A stretch of 64,000 nt of DNA, taken from JAXMDC01 sp046349035 (lineage in GTDB: Bacteria > Pseudomonadota > Alphaproteobacteria > Rhizobiales > Kaistiaceae). Both the position numbers and the translations under genes were made by a program. Of this stretch, positions 48,171 to 57,509 are shown one piece after another (position 1 is the first letter of the stretch; each line of letters opens with the position of its first letter). The stretch lies in contig JAXMDC010000004.1 of the NCBI GenBank assembly GCA_046349035.1, positions 372,001 to 436,000 of the forward strand, written 5' to 3'. The notes beneath the pieces are model-generated. The model made no database searches. It saw only the letters and a list, made by a program, of their open reading frames with translations, and was not told the origin of the DNA.

Positions 48171-49406
48171 TCAGACCTTGTCGAGCCCGTATAGCGAATG
48201 CAGAGTCCGAACGGCAAGTTCGGTATAGGGCGCGTCGATCAGCATCGAAATCTTGATTTCCGACGTCGTGATCGCCCGAATGTTCACGCCCTTCCCGGCA
48301 AGCGCCTGAAATGCCTCCGCCGCGACCCCGGCATGGCTGCGCATCCCGATCCCGATGACCGACACTTTGGCGATGTCGCTCGAGCCCTGCATAACCTGGA
48401 AACCGATGCTTGCCTGGGCCCGCTCCAGCACCTTGCAGGCGCGCTCATAATCGGCGGTCGGCACGGTGAAAGTGAGGTCGGTCGTTGCCCCGCCTTCCGA
48501 GATGTTCTGAACGATCATGTCGACATTGATATTGGCCTCGGCCAGCGGGCCAAACACCGATGCGGCAACGCCGGGCTTGTCGGCGACTCGGCGTAAGGAA
48601 ATCTGTGCCTCGTCGCGCGAATAGGCGATTCCGGTAACCACCTTCTTTTCCACGATCTCATCCTCATCGCAGATAAGCGTGCCGACAATCCGGTCGCTGG
48701 CCGGATCGTCGAAACTCGAGCGAACGAGCGTGCGCACGCTATGCACCATGGCGAGTTCGACCGAGCGAACCTGCAGGACCTTGGCGCCGAGCGACGCCAT
48801 TTCGAGCATCTCCTCAAAGGAGATTCGATCGAGCCGCTGCGCCTTGTTCACCACGCGCGGATCGGTCGTGTAGACCCCGTCCACGTCAGTATAGATATCG
48901 CAGCGTTCCGCTGCGATCGCCGCGGCGATGGCGACGGCGCTGGTATCCGATCCCCCTCGACCCAGCGTCGAGATGCGGCCATCGGGAGCGATCCCCTGGA
49001 AGCCGGCAATGACCGCGACTTGGCCTTGCCCCATGCGCTCGATCAACCGCGTGCCATCGATACCAGTGATCCGTGCCGCCCCGTGCGCCGAGTCGGTCTG
49101 GATCGGAATCTGCCAGCCCTGCCAGGAGCGGGCATTGATACCCATCTCCTGAAGCGCGATCGCCAATAGGCCGGAGGTCACCTGCTCGCCCGAGGCGACC
49201 ACGGTATCGTACTCGCGCGCGTCGTGAAGCACCGCCGCCGCGCGCGTCCAGGCGACGAGTTGGTTGGTTGCGCCGGCCATCGCCGAGACAACTACCGCGA
49301 CCTGGTAACCGGCGTCGACTTCGCGCTTAACGTGCCGCGCGACATTACGGATACGGTCGATATCGGCGACCGACGTTCCACCGAACTTCATGACCAAGCG
49401 GGGCAT
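48171..49406 (-). CDS. lysC: Aspartate kinase
   Basis: LysC phosphorylates aspartate, the first step toward lysine, threonine, methionine and diaminopimelate. The ATG at 49406 gives 411 residues beginning MPRLVMKFGGTSVAD. Other motifs are VSAMAGATNQLV, GRGGSDTSAVAIAAA and YTDVDGVYTTDPR. Two C-terminal ACT domains (about 265-400) provide feedback control. An upstream extension to 49475 is non-conserved. It diverges from ubiG. Confidence 0.96.
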   Translation of the reverse strand: MPRLVMKFGGTSVADIDRIRNVARHVKREVDAGYQVAVVVSAMAGATNQLVAWTRAAAVLHDAREYDTVVASGEQVTSGLLAIALQEMGINARSWQGWQIPIQTDSAHGAARITGIDGTRLIERMGQGQVAVIAGFQGIAPDGRISTLGRGGSDTSAVAIAAAIAAERCDIYTDVDGVYTTDPRVVNKAQRLDRISFEEMLEMASLGAKVLQVRSVELAMVHSVRTLVRSSFDDPASDRIVGTLICDEDEIVEKKVVTGIAYSRDEAQISLRRVADKPGVAASVFGPLAEANINVDMIVQNISEGGATTDLTFTVPTADYERACKVLERAQASIGFQVMQGSSDIAKVSVIGIGMRSHAGVAAEAFQALAGKGVNIRAITTSEIKISMLIDAPYTELAVRTLHSLYGLDKV

Positions 49407-49657
49407 ACGGACGTCCAGGGTCCCTTCCTCCGGTCCGACACCGCGCCAGTTTTGAAAGGTGCCGCCCAACCACAAAAGAATGTCCGCGCCGGCGACACCG
49501 GGCGGACCTTGGCGATTTCATAGCGGTTCCGCCAATCGGCCGCAATGTGGCGGCAGCGTCGCGGGCGGCTGGAACCGCCCGCCGGATGGCGGCAGAATGG
49601 GCGGCCGCCCATCCGGGCGCTACGGGAGCAACCGGGAACGAACGAGGAAAGGGCTCC

Positions 49658-50437
49658 GTGAAGCGAGACAGCATCGACCCAGCCGAAATCGCCCGCTTCG
49701 ACGCTCTTGCATCGCGGTGGTGGGACGAGCGCGGTCCGATGCGCGCACTGCATCGGATGAACCCGGTGCGCCTCGCATTTATTCGCAACGAAATTTGCCG
49801 CGCCCATCGCCGCAACCCGACGGACACGAGGTCGCTGGCCGGCCTCAAGGTGGCTGACATCGGTTGCGGCGCGGGCATTCTCAGCGAACCGATCGCTCGT
49901 CTCGGCGCTGAGGTCGTCGGCGTCGACGCCTCCGCCAACAACATCGGCGCGGCTCGCCGGCATGCGGCCGGGGCCGGCCTCACCATCGAGTACCGCGAAA
50001 CGACCGCCGAGGCCATTGTTCAGTCCGGCGAGCGTTTCGACGTGGTGCTGGCCCTAGAAATCGTCGAGCACGTGGTCGACCCCGGGCGCTTCATGGCGAG
50101 TTGCGCTGATCTCCTGCGTCCGGGCGGCCGGCTCTTCGTCAGCACGCTCAATCGCACTGTCCGGTCGTTTCTTATGGCAATCGTCGGCGCCGAATATGTC
50201 TTGCGCTGGCTGCCGCGCGGCACGCACGATTGGGGCAGGTTTCTTCGCCCGGACGAACTCGCCGCCAAAATCGAATCCGCCGGCCTTCGGGTGTGCGCGA
50301 AGACCGGTCTCGTCTACGAGCCCTTCGGCGACAGCTGGAGAGAATCGTCCGACATGGGGGTCAATTACATCCTCGCCGCCGCGGGGCCAGAGGCGCTCGA
50401 AAGCGCCCGTATCGCCAAGGAAGCCGCGGTTGCCTAA
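49658..50437 (+). CDS. ubiG: Ubiquinone biosynthesis O-methyltransferase UbiG
   Basis: UbiG performs both O-methylations of ubiquinone biosynthesis. A GTG at 49658 with GAGGAAAGG upstream gives 259 residues starting with DSIDPAEIARFDALASRWWD, the family N-terminus; the longer frame to 49547 is Ala-rich and unsupported. The SAM motif is VADIGCGAGILSEPIARLGAEV, followed by VALEIVEHV-type motif and GTHDWGRFLRPDEL. The ubiG-lysC divergent pair is typical of alphaproteobacteria. Confidence 0.95.
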   Translation: MKRDSIDPAEIARFDALASRWWDERGPMRALHRMNPVRLAFIRNEICRAHRRNPTDTRSLAGLKVADIGCGAGILSEPIARLGAEVVGVDASANNIGAARRHAAGAGLTIEYRETTAEAIVQSGERFDVVLALEIVEHVVDPGRFMASCADLLRPGGRLFVSTLNRTVRSFLMAIVGAEYVLRWLPRGTHDWGRFLRPDELAAKIESAGLRVCAKTGLVYEPFGDSWRESSDMGVNYILAAAGPEALESARIAKEAAVA

Positions 50438-50447
50438 CATTGCCGCG

Positions 50448-51272
50448 ATGGCGCCGCGGGCGCGCCGGCTACAAACTGCAGCGGCTCTGGGGCTTGGCCT
50501 GGGGCTTGTGAGCGCCCCGTTCGTCGGCCCCCGCGCCGCTCCGACCGCCGTCGACCTTGCCGTTGTCCTCGCCGTCGACATCTCGCACTCGATGGATGAG
50601 GTCGAGCAACGCCTCCAGCGCGAGGGCTACGCGGCCGCATTCCGCGATCCGGCGGTCGTTGCCGCAATCCGCGGCGGCCTCCTCGGGCGCATCGCCGTCA
50701 GTTACGTCGAGTGGTCGACCCGCTATTTCCAACTGGTGGTCGTCCCCTGGACCATCGTCGACACTGAGACCAGCGCCGCCGCCTTCGCCGCCGAACTTCT
50801 TGCCGAGCCCACTAATCGCGGCCTCGAAACGTCGATTTCCGGAGGCCTTCTTTTTGCCGCCGCACACTTTGGCAGATCCGGTGTGTCGGCGACGCGTCGG
50901 GTCATCGACGTGTCGGGCGACGGTCCGAACGACAGCGGCGTTCCTGTCGAAGCCGCGCGCGATCGGGTGGTTGCCGAGGGGATAACCATCAACGGCTTGC
51001 CGATCCTGCTTCCCGCCCCACACGTCCGCGACCCGTTCACGCTGGCCGACCTCGACGCCTATTTCCACGATTGCGTCGTCGGCGGTCCGAGATCCTTTAC
51101 CGTGACCGTAGGCGGGGCTGACCAGTTCGCCGAGGCGATCAGGCGCAAGCTGATCCTGGAGATTGCCGACGCCGGGCCAGCGGAGCCGGCATCCCGGTTC
51201 TCGCGAGCTGCCGCCACTGATTGCATGATCGGCGAAAAGCGCCGCGCCGCAGCCGAGACCCTTCTTCGCTAG
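50448..51272 (+). CDS. DUF1194 (von Willebrand factor A-like) exported protein
   Basis: The ATG at 50448, 10 bases after ubiG, gives 274 residues with a signal peptide (about 1-30). The DUF1194 domain resembles a von Willebrand A fold with the MIDAS metal motif DISHSM. Other marks are AVSYVEWS, TNRGLETSISGGLLFAA, RRVIDVSGDGPNDSG and GITINGLPIL. It likely binds a ligand at the cell envelope through a metal; function unknown. Confidence 0.82.
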   Translation: MAPRARRLQTAAALGLGLGLVSAPFVGPRAAPTAVDLAVVLAVDISHSMDEVEQRLQREGYAAAFRDPAVVAAIRGGLLGRIAVSYVEWSTRYFQLVVVPWTIVDTETSAAAFAAELLAEPTNRGLETSISGGLLFAAAHFGRSGVSATRRVIDVSGDGPNDSGVPVEAARDRVVAEGITINGLPILLPAPHVRDPFTLADLDAYFHDCVVGGPRSFTVTVGGADQFAEAIRRKLILEIADAGPAEPASRFSRAAATDCMIGEKRRAAAETLLR

Positions 51273-51278
51273 CCGCGC

Positions 51279-52379
51279 CTAATTCACGCGCCCGTCGCCG
51301 ACATCCGCGACCACAGATTGGACGGTCACGGTCTTGTTGCCGCGGATGACGGCCAGATCGACCTTCTGGCCGATTTCCACCGACGCTAGCGCCTCGTTGA
51401 GGTCGCCGAGCCGCACTACCGGACGACCGTTGGCTCCGACAATCACGTCGCCGATTGCGCCCGACCGGATATCGACGCCGCGCAGTCCCGCCTTCTCGGC
51501 TGGCGATCCGCGCACGACTTGAGAGATCACGACACCTGAGAGTCCAAGGCGTCCCGCCGTCGACTCGCTGACCGCGACAATGCCGATCCCCGGGGTCGGC
51601 ACGCGGCCATTGGCAATGAGCTGCGGCACGATTCGGTTGACCACGTCGACCGGGATGGCGAAGCCGATCCCGGCGTTGGCCCCCGATGGCGAGAAGATCG
51701 CGCTGGTGACCCCGACGAGGCGTCCCGCCGAATCCAGAAGCGGCCCGCCGGAGTTGCCGGGATTGATGGCCGCATCGGTTTGGATGGCGTCGGCAAGCTC
51801 TCGCCCGCCGCTTGTCGGCAGCCGTCGCTTCAGCGCGCTGACGATGCCGGTGGTGAGGGTCTGGTCGAGGCCGAACGGGTTGCCGATCGCGAAGACGAAT
51901 TGCCCGACGCGGAGATCGGCCGACGTCCCAAGGGCGATCGGAGGCGGCACCGGACCGCGCACGCCGACGATCCGCAGGACCGCGAGATCGTAAGCCGGCG
52001 CTGCTCCCACTAGTTCCGCCTTAACCGTCTCGGAGGACGCCAGGCGAACCGTGACCGAGCGCGTGTTGGCCACGACGTGGTTGTTGGTAACGACGTGCCC
52101 AATCTCATCCCAGAGGAAACCGGTCCCGGTTTTGGAATCGCGGCTTGCTCCGTTCTCGCCGGCGAGAGCGAAAAGCGAAGAGGTTGGCGCCGCACCCAGG
52201 ACCACCACCACGGACGCTGACGCACGTTCGAACAGCTCGATCTGCGCCTGCTCTTCCGGGAGCAACGGGCCCCGCGGCACGGCGCTGCGCAACGGACCGG
52301 CCGCTCCTGCCGTGCCCAACTGGAGCACAAGGCCGGCCAAGACCGCCGAGACGACACGCCAGTTACCTCGATCGATCAT
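51279..52379 (-). CDS. Trypsin-like serine protease with PDZ domain (DegP/DegS type)
   Basis: The ATG at 52379 gives 366 residues with a signal or anchor segment (about 8-27); an upstream frame to 52691 is Arg-rich and not conserved. The catalytic triad is complete: His101 (TNNHVV), Asp131 (YDLAVLRI) and Ser210 (PGNSGGPL). One C-terminal PDZ domain follows (about 270-366; VVRGSPAEKAGLRG, IGDVIVGANGRPV). With a single PDZ it resembles DegS or plant-type HhoA proteases that handle misfolded envelope proteins. It diverges from the PCMT-like gene. Confidence 0.9.
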   Translation of the reverse strand: MIDRGNWRVVSAVLAGLVLQLGTAGAAGPLRSAVPRGPLLPEEQAQIELFERASASVVVVLGAAPTSSLFALAGENGASRDSKTGTGFLWDEIGHVVTNNHVVANTRSVTVRLASSETVKAELVGAAPAYDLAVLRIVGVRGPVPPPIALGTSADLRVGQFVFAIGNPFGLDQTLTTGIVSALKRRLPTSGGRELADAIQTDAAINPGNSGGPLLDSAGRLVGVTSAIFSPSGANAGIGFAIPVDVVNRIVPQLIANGRVPTPGIGIVAVSESTAGRLGLSGVVISQVVRGSPAEKAGLRGVDIRSGAIGDVIVGANGRPVVRLGDLNEALASVEIGQKVDLAVIRGNKTVTVQSVVADVGDGRVN

Positions 52380-52600
52380 CTCCCTCTCCCCAAGAACGGC
52401 GACCGGCGTCGACGCACCACGCGGTTCGGCACTCTCACCCGGCGCGACGCGGCGCGCAACGGCCGGAGCACCGCATCGCTCTATTGCCCAGCCTTCCCGC
52501 CCTCGCCTAGAGTGCGCGCGGTTCGATCGGGGGCGCCGAACCCGACGGCGGCGCCAACGGGCCGCCTTCCGGTCGTCCGCACAGACTTCGAGGAGCCCCC

Positions 52601-53470
52601 GTGAAACGTCGCGATTTCGTCCTTGGTTCGGCCGCTGCTGTGGCGGCGGCCGCCTTACCGCGCCGCGCCGCGGCCAATGTTCCCGCGCCATACGACTGGA
52701 ACGCCTACCCCCCGACTGACAGCCGCGACAACTTTATCAAGTGGATGGTCAAGAACCGCGGCGAAGACCCTCGCCTTCTCGGCATCCGCTTCGACCGCTA
52801 TCAGGCGCTCATCGCCAATCGCGACATCCTCGACAAGCGGAACGGTCGAGCCTTTCTTATGGTGCCCCGGGAGGAGTTTGCCACCAAGTCGAACCTCGAG
52901 CGCGCTTATGACAACGCGTTCCTCGACATCGGTTTTGGCGTGACGATCTCCGGCCCGCACCTCGTCGGGCGCATGACCACATCGATCGACGTGCAGTTTG
53001 GCGAAAAGGTGCTCGAGGTCGGCACTGGGTCGGGCTACCAGTCCGCTTGTCTCGCTAACCTCACCGATAAGGTATGGTCGATCGAGATCATCAAGCCGCT
53101 GGCGGCCCGCACCCGCAGCGTCTACGACGGCCTCATCTCCCGCGGCTACGAGGAATTCACCAAGGTCGGCACCAAGAACGACGACGGCTACTACGGCTGG
53201 GAGGCCTTCGCGCCGTTCGACAAGATCATCGTGACCTGCGGCATCGATCACATCCCGCCACCGCTGCTGCAGCAGCTGAAGCCGAATGGCATCATGGTCA
53301 TTCCGGTCGGTCCACCCGGCGCCCAGCATGTGCTCAAGGTGGTCAAGGAGACCGCTGCCGACGGCACCGTAAACGTCGCCCGGTCCGACATATATGGCGG
53401 TCGGATAGTACCGTTCGTCCCCTTCACCAAGCTCGAAGGCGACAAGATCGTCGGGACCCACAACAAGTGA
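52601..53470 (+). CDS. Tat-signal protein-L-isoaspartate methyltransferase-like protein
   Basis: The GTG start with GAGGAG upstream gives 289 residues. The N-terminus is MKRRDFVLGSAAA, a twin-arginine type signal, with cleavage near RAAANV. The body resembles protein-L-isoaspartate O-methyltransferase (PCMT): the Rossmann SAM motif KVLEVGTGSGYQSACLANL, KIIVTCGIDHIPPPLLQQL and GIMVIPVG. An exported SAM-dependent enzyme is odd because SAM is cytosolic. The 100-residue N-terminal part before the SAM motif is longer than in cytosolic PCMT. It starts a same-strand run with the spermidine-synthase-like membrane protein. Confidence 0.8.
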   Translation: MKRRDFVLGSAAAVAAAALPRRAAANVPAPYDWNAYPPTDSRDNFIKWMVKNRGEDPRLLGIRFDRYQALIANRDILDKRNGRAFLMVPREEFATKSNLERAYDNAFLDIGFGVTISGPHLVGRMTTSIDVQFGEKVLEVGTGSGYQSACLANLTDKVWSIEIIKPLAARTRSVYDGLISRGYEEFTKVGTKNDDGYYGWEAFAPFDKIIVTCGIDHIPPPLLQQLKPNGIMVIPVGPPGAQHVLKVVKETAADGTVNVARSDIYGGRIVPFVPFTKLEGDKIVGTHNK

Positions 53471-53534
53471 AAGCAGCGGTCAGGGGAATGCCAGAACAGA
53501 TCGAAGACCGCGCCTTGGCAGGCGGGCGCCGCGC

Positions 53535-56135
53535 TTGAAAATCCTCGACGCCGACCGGCCGCCGCGCCTGCCGGTCTATATCGCCGTCGGCTGTCTGGCC
53601 GGCGCGGTCATCGCCCTTCAGATCACCATCATGCGCCTTTTTGCCGTTGGCAGCTGGGCGCATTTCGGCTCCTTCGTCGTCAGCCTGGCGATGATGGGCT
53701 TTGGCCTAACCAGCGCCGTTATGTGCGTCTGGAAGGGGTGGTTCGAGCGGCACTGGCAGGGCGTCTCGACGGCCTCACTGATCGCCTTTGGGCCATTGAT
53801 GGTTGCGGCGGCGCTGATCGCACAGCGCGTCCCCTTCAATGCCATTTTCATCGTCTCCGACCCCTCGCAGAAGTGGCGGCTTTTCGCCAATTTCGTCCTG
53901 TATTTCCTCCCCTTCCTAGCTGGCGCGGTATTCCTCGGTACGGTGTTTCTGCGCGCCGCCCGCTCCTTCGGCCGCGTCTATTTTGCCGACCTTGCCGGCT
54001 CCGGCCTCGCTGGCCTGGTGGTCCTGGTCAGCATGTTTGTTTTCCCGCCACAGGATCTCATCGCCGTTCCGCTGGCCCTGTGGGCGGCGGGGGCCTTGCT
54101 CTGGTTTGTCGCTAGTCGCAACGGCCGGGCCGTTGCCGCCGCAGGCATTGCAGCGATTCTGTCGGTCGGCGCCCACCAGATTCTGCCGGGCGCGGTCGGC
54201 ACGCCCAAGCTCGCCGTGTCCGACTACAAGGGCGTGGCCTACGCTCAGAAGTTCCCGGATAGCCGCCTCGTTTACGCCAACGCCTCGCCGTTTGGCTACC
54301 TGCAGGTCTACGCCAGTTCCTACCTGCACTTCGCTCCCGGCCTCTCCGACAACGCCGCGTTCAACCTACCGACGATGCCGAGCAATGCTTTCCTTGGCCT
54401 CTATATCGACGGCGACGGCCCGAGTGGCATCATTCGCGACCTACCGGCGTCAGAGACCGCCTATTTCCACTACTTGCCGATGAACTACCCCTACGAACTG
54501 AAGAAGGATCCCAAGACCTTCGTCGTACAGTTCGGCGGCGGCATATCGACCGCCGTCGCTCTCAAGAGCGGCTCGAAGAGCGTCACCGTGGCGGAAGGCA
54601 ATCCGGCGGTTCTTAACGCCTTTCGGACCGACCCTGAGCTTCGCAGCTTCACCGGAGACATCCTCAGCAATCAAAAGCTCACAGTAATTCCATACGATGG
54701 CCGCCTTTACCTCGCATACACCAACAATCGATACGACGTTATCGACCTTAGTCTGGCCGACTCCGCCGGCCTCTCAAGTCCGGGCGGGTTCGCTATCACT
54801 GAGAAGTTTTCGTACACGCAGGAGGCGATGCTCTCCTACATGCGCGCGTTGAGTGAAGACGGCATCTTGTCGGTCACCTTGTGGAACAAGGAGGAGCCGC
54901 CGAAGTCGGTGCTTAAGCTCTACGCGACCATGGCCGCAGCGGCGCGGGAATTCGATCCGGCGACGATGGCGAAGAGCTTCTTCGCTGTCTCGACATACCT
55001 TTCGACGACCACCGTCCTTTACAAACGCGGCGGCTTCACGTCGGACGAGATCGGCAAACTGCGCAGCTACACGCGGTCGATGTCTTTCGACGAGATCTAT
55101 TACCCGGGCTTTGCCTACGACACGTCGAAGACCGACAAGACCCTCGATGGCTTCCGCAGCGCCATCTTCGGCGCGGCCAACGAGGATCCGACGGTCGGCG
55201 GTAACGATCCCACTGGGCCGGGCGAACCACCCTTCAACGACACTTTGGTCCCGGCAACGACACTCGGTCAGTTGGTCTGGCACAGCCTCGTCCATGGCGG
55301 CAGCGCCGAGGTCGCCGATCGCTACGTCTTCGACATGCGGCCACTGACCAACAACCGTCCCTACTTTGCCGCCTACGTGAAGACCGCGGACCTGCCCTTG
55401 GTCACCGATCGCCTCGACATCCTGCAGGACGAGTGGGGCTACCTGCTCATCTGGGCGACCCTCGGCATCGCCGGGCTCGCCGCTCTGTCGCTCGTGCTGT
55501 TTCCGGTTGTCGTGAACTGGCGAACCATCTTCAGCGCCTATCCCGGCAAGGGCCTGACCATCCTTTACTTCGCCTGTCTCGGCCTGGGCTACATCATGGT
55601 CGAGGTCGGCATGATCTCGGAGTTCACGCTCGCCCTCTCCAATCCCACCGTTTCCGCTTCGATCCTGATCTCAGGGATGCTGGTCGCCTCCGGCCTCGGC
55701 AGCTTCGCCTCCGAGCGTTTCCTTCACCGCGCCCGCGAGGTCATGCCGATGATCTTTGCTGCAATCGGCGCGTTGCTCATCCTCTACGGCCTCTTTCTCG
55801 ACAATGTCCTCGACCTGATTGGGACGCTGCCCTACGTCGTCCGCCTCGCCCTGTGCTTTGCGCTCATCTTCCCGCCAGCCTTCCTCATGGGTTTCCCCAT
55901 GCCGACGGCGATGGCAACCCTGGCTCGGCTCGGCAAGGAACACATGTTCCTCTGGGCTTGGGGGATCAACGGCTGCTTTTCGGTGGTCGGCGCGGCCCTG
56001 GTGCCCATTCTGGCCACGTCGTTCGGACTGGCAGCAGTGCTTGAGATCAGCGGCGCCGCCTATCTCCTGGCCATTCCCGCCTTTTTCGCTGTACTCTTGC
56101 CCTTGCGGCGGACGGCTCTTCAGGGAGCGATGTAA
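53535..56135 (+). CDS. Large membrane protein with spermidine-synthase-like domain
   Basis: The 866-residue protein has about six N-terminal membrane helices (to about 215), a soluble Rossmann region (about 330-480) resembling spermidine synthase (VVQFGGGISTAVALKSGSKSVTVAEGNP, YDGRLYLAY, YDVIDLSLADSAG), and about seven more C-terminal helices (from about 640). The glycine loop reads GGGIST in place of the usual GGGDGG, so aminopropyl transfer is uncertain. It follows the PCMT-like gene by 64 bases and precedes the next gene by 2. It could modify a membrane or periplasmic substrate; function unknown. Confidence 0.78.
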   Translation: MKILDADRPPRLPVYIAVGCLAGAVIALQITIMRLFAVGSWAHFGSFVVSLAMMGFGLTSAVMCVWKGWFERHWQGVSTASLIAFGPLMVAAALIAQRVPFNAIFIVSDPSQKWRLFANFVLYFLPFLAGAVFLGTVFLRAARSFGRVYFADLAGSGLAGLVVLVSMFVFPPQDLIAVPLALWAAGALLWFVASRNGRAVAAAGIAAILSVGAHQILPGAVGTPKLAVSDYKGVAYAQKFPDSRLVYANASPFGYLQVYASSYLHFAPGLSDNAAFNLPTMPSNAFLGLYIDGDGPSGIIRDLPASETAYFHYLPMNYPYELKKDPKTFVVQFGGGISTAVALKSGSKSVTVAEGNPAVLNAFRTDPELRSFTGDILSNQKLTVIPYDGRLYLAYTNNRYDVIDLSLADSAGLSSPGGFAITEKFSYTQEAMLSYMRALSEDGILSVTLWNKEEPPKSVLKLYATMAAAAREFDPATMAKSFFAVSTYLSTTTVLYKRGGFTSDEIGKLRSYTRSMSFDEIYYPGFAYDTSKTDKTLDGFRSAIFGAANEDPTVGGNDPTGPGEPPFNDTLVPATTLGQLVWHSLVHGGSAEVADRYVFDMRPLTNNRPYFAAYVKTADLPLVTDRLDILQDEWGYLLIWATLGIAGLAALSLVLFPVVVNWRTIFSAYPGKGLTILYFACLGLGYIMVEVGMISEFTLALSNPTVSASILISGMLVASGLGSFASERFLHRAREVMPMIFAAIGALLILYGLFLDNVLDLIGTLPYVVRLALCFALIFPPAFLMGFPMPTAMATLARLGKEHMFLWAWGINGCFSVVGAALVPILATSFGLAAVLEISGAAYLLAIPAFFAVLLPLRRTALQGAM

Positions 56136-56137
56136 CC

Positions 56138-57460
56138 ATGGCGCGTCCGTACACTCCCGATGGCGAACCGTCGGATGTCGATAACCGCAGGCTGCGGATA
56201 CTGCCGTTTCGCTTCCCCCGCTGGGGGATATTCGCCGTTGCCGTGCTGGCCGCAGCGGGACCGGCGGCGGCTTTTTCGATTGGCGACCTGATCTCAGCCA
56301 TGTTTACCAAGTCGAACCCGCCGGCCAAGACCGCGAAGGTGGCGACCAAAGCCGCTCCCTCGGCCAAGCCCGCTGAGCGGGCACCGACCTCTCAGCCGAC
56401 CCCAGCTCCCACCGCTACGCGCGACATTAAGGCGGACCCGGGCGGCCTGACGCCGGTGATCGACAAAGCCATCGCCGCCGCGGCCCAGCCTCAGCCTGAT
56501 CCGATAACGACTGCGGCAACCTCCCTCCCCGCACCCAAGACAATGCTCGTCGCGTTCAACGCCTCACCATTCCCTTACCAAGGCGCGATTCCCGATCCGA
56601 CCCCGCACCCGTTTCTTGATGTTGAGGAGAGCGGCCGCAAGGGTCACTCTTCGCCGCGCGGGGGAACCTATTGGGAGGACAAAACCTACAACGACCGCCG
56701 CTCGCTGCTTTACCTGCCGGCGGGCTTCGACCTGAAGAAGCCAGCGGCAATCGTCGTCTTCTTTCACGGCAATCAGGCGACCCTCGATCGCGACGTCAAC
56801 CAGCGGCAGCAAGTGCCGCGGCAGCTGGCCGAGTCCGGACTGAACGCTGTGCTGGTAGCGCCGCAGATGGCCGTCGATGCCCGCGACTCGAGCGCCGGAC
56901 ACTTCTGGGAGACCGGCTTCTTTTCACGATTCATCGACGAGGCGGCCGACAAGCTTGCGCAGAGCTACGGCGGCGGCGCCGCCAGCAAAGCCGCGTTCGC
57001 CAAGTTGCCCATCGTTGTCGTCGCCTATAGCGGCGGCTATCTCCCCGCGGCCTGGTCCCTGAAGTCGGGCGGTGCCGCGACCTCTCGCGTCAAAGGCGTC
57101 ATTCTTCTCGACGCGCTGAACGCCGAAACCGACAAGTTCGCCGATTGGATCGCCAACCATCGCCAGACGTTCTTTGTCAGCGCCTACACCAAGGCGACGG
57201 CGAGCCAGCACACCACGCTCGGCACCCTGCTGAAGCAGAAGAAAATCGCCTTCCAGCCGTCGTTGCCGTCAAGTCTGAAGCCGGGATCGACCGCCTTCAT
57301 CGCCGCCGGCGCCGACGTCGTTCACAACGACTTCGTCACCCAGGCTTGGGTGGCCGATCCGTTGAAGGTGATGCTCGCCCGCATTCCGGGCTTCCCGCGC
57401 AGCGCCCCGCCCCCTCCCCCGAAGGCCGCACCGCCCCTCGCCACGGTCGCCAAGGGCTAG
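56138..57460 (+). CDS. Exported alpha/beta-hydrolase-like protein
   Basis: The 440-residue protein has a basic N-terminus, one hydrophobic segment (about 27-45), and a Lys/Ala/Pro-rich linker to about residue 140. The C-terminal part looks like an alpha/beta hydrolase: AAIVVFFHGNQATLDRD as oxyanion region, VVVAYSGGYLPAAW as nucleophile elbow, and a late GADVVHNDFV His. The elbow reads AYSGG rather than GXSXG. It begins 2 bases after the membrane protein gene and is surely cotranscribed. Substrate unknown. Confidence 0.68.
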   Translation: MARPYTPDGEPSDVDNRRLRILPFRFPRWGIFAVAVLAAAGPAAAFSIGDLISAMFTKSNPPAKTAKVATKAAPSAKPAERAPTSQPTPAPTATRDIKADPGGLTPVIDKAIAAAAQPQPDPITTAATSLPAPKTMLVAFNASPFPYQGAIPDPTPHPFLDVEESGRKGHSSPRGGTYWEDKTYNDRRSLLYLPAGFDLKKPAAIVVFFHGNQATLDRDVNQRQQVPRQLAESGLNAVLVAPQMAVDARDSSAGHFWETGFFSRFIDEAADKLAQSYGGGAASKAAFAKLPIVVVAYSGGYLPAAWSLKSGGAATSRVKGVILLDALNAETDKFADWIANHRQTFFVSAYTKATASQHTTLGTLLKQKKIAFQPSLPSSLKPGSTAFIAAGADVVHNDFVTQAWVADPLKVMLARIPGFPRSAPPPPPKAAPPLATVAKG

Positions 57461-57509
57461 CCGGCGCGATCGACCTCGACCGACCGCTTTGCGGCGGTTA
57501 GGCTGTGGC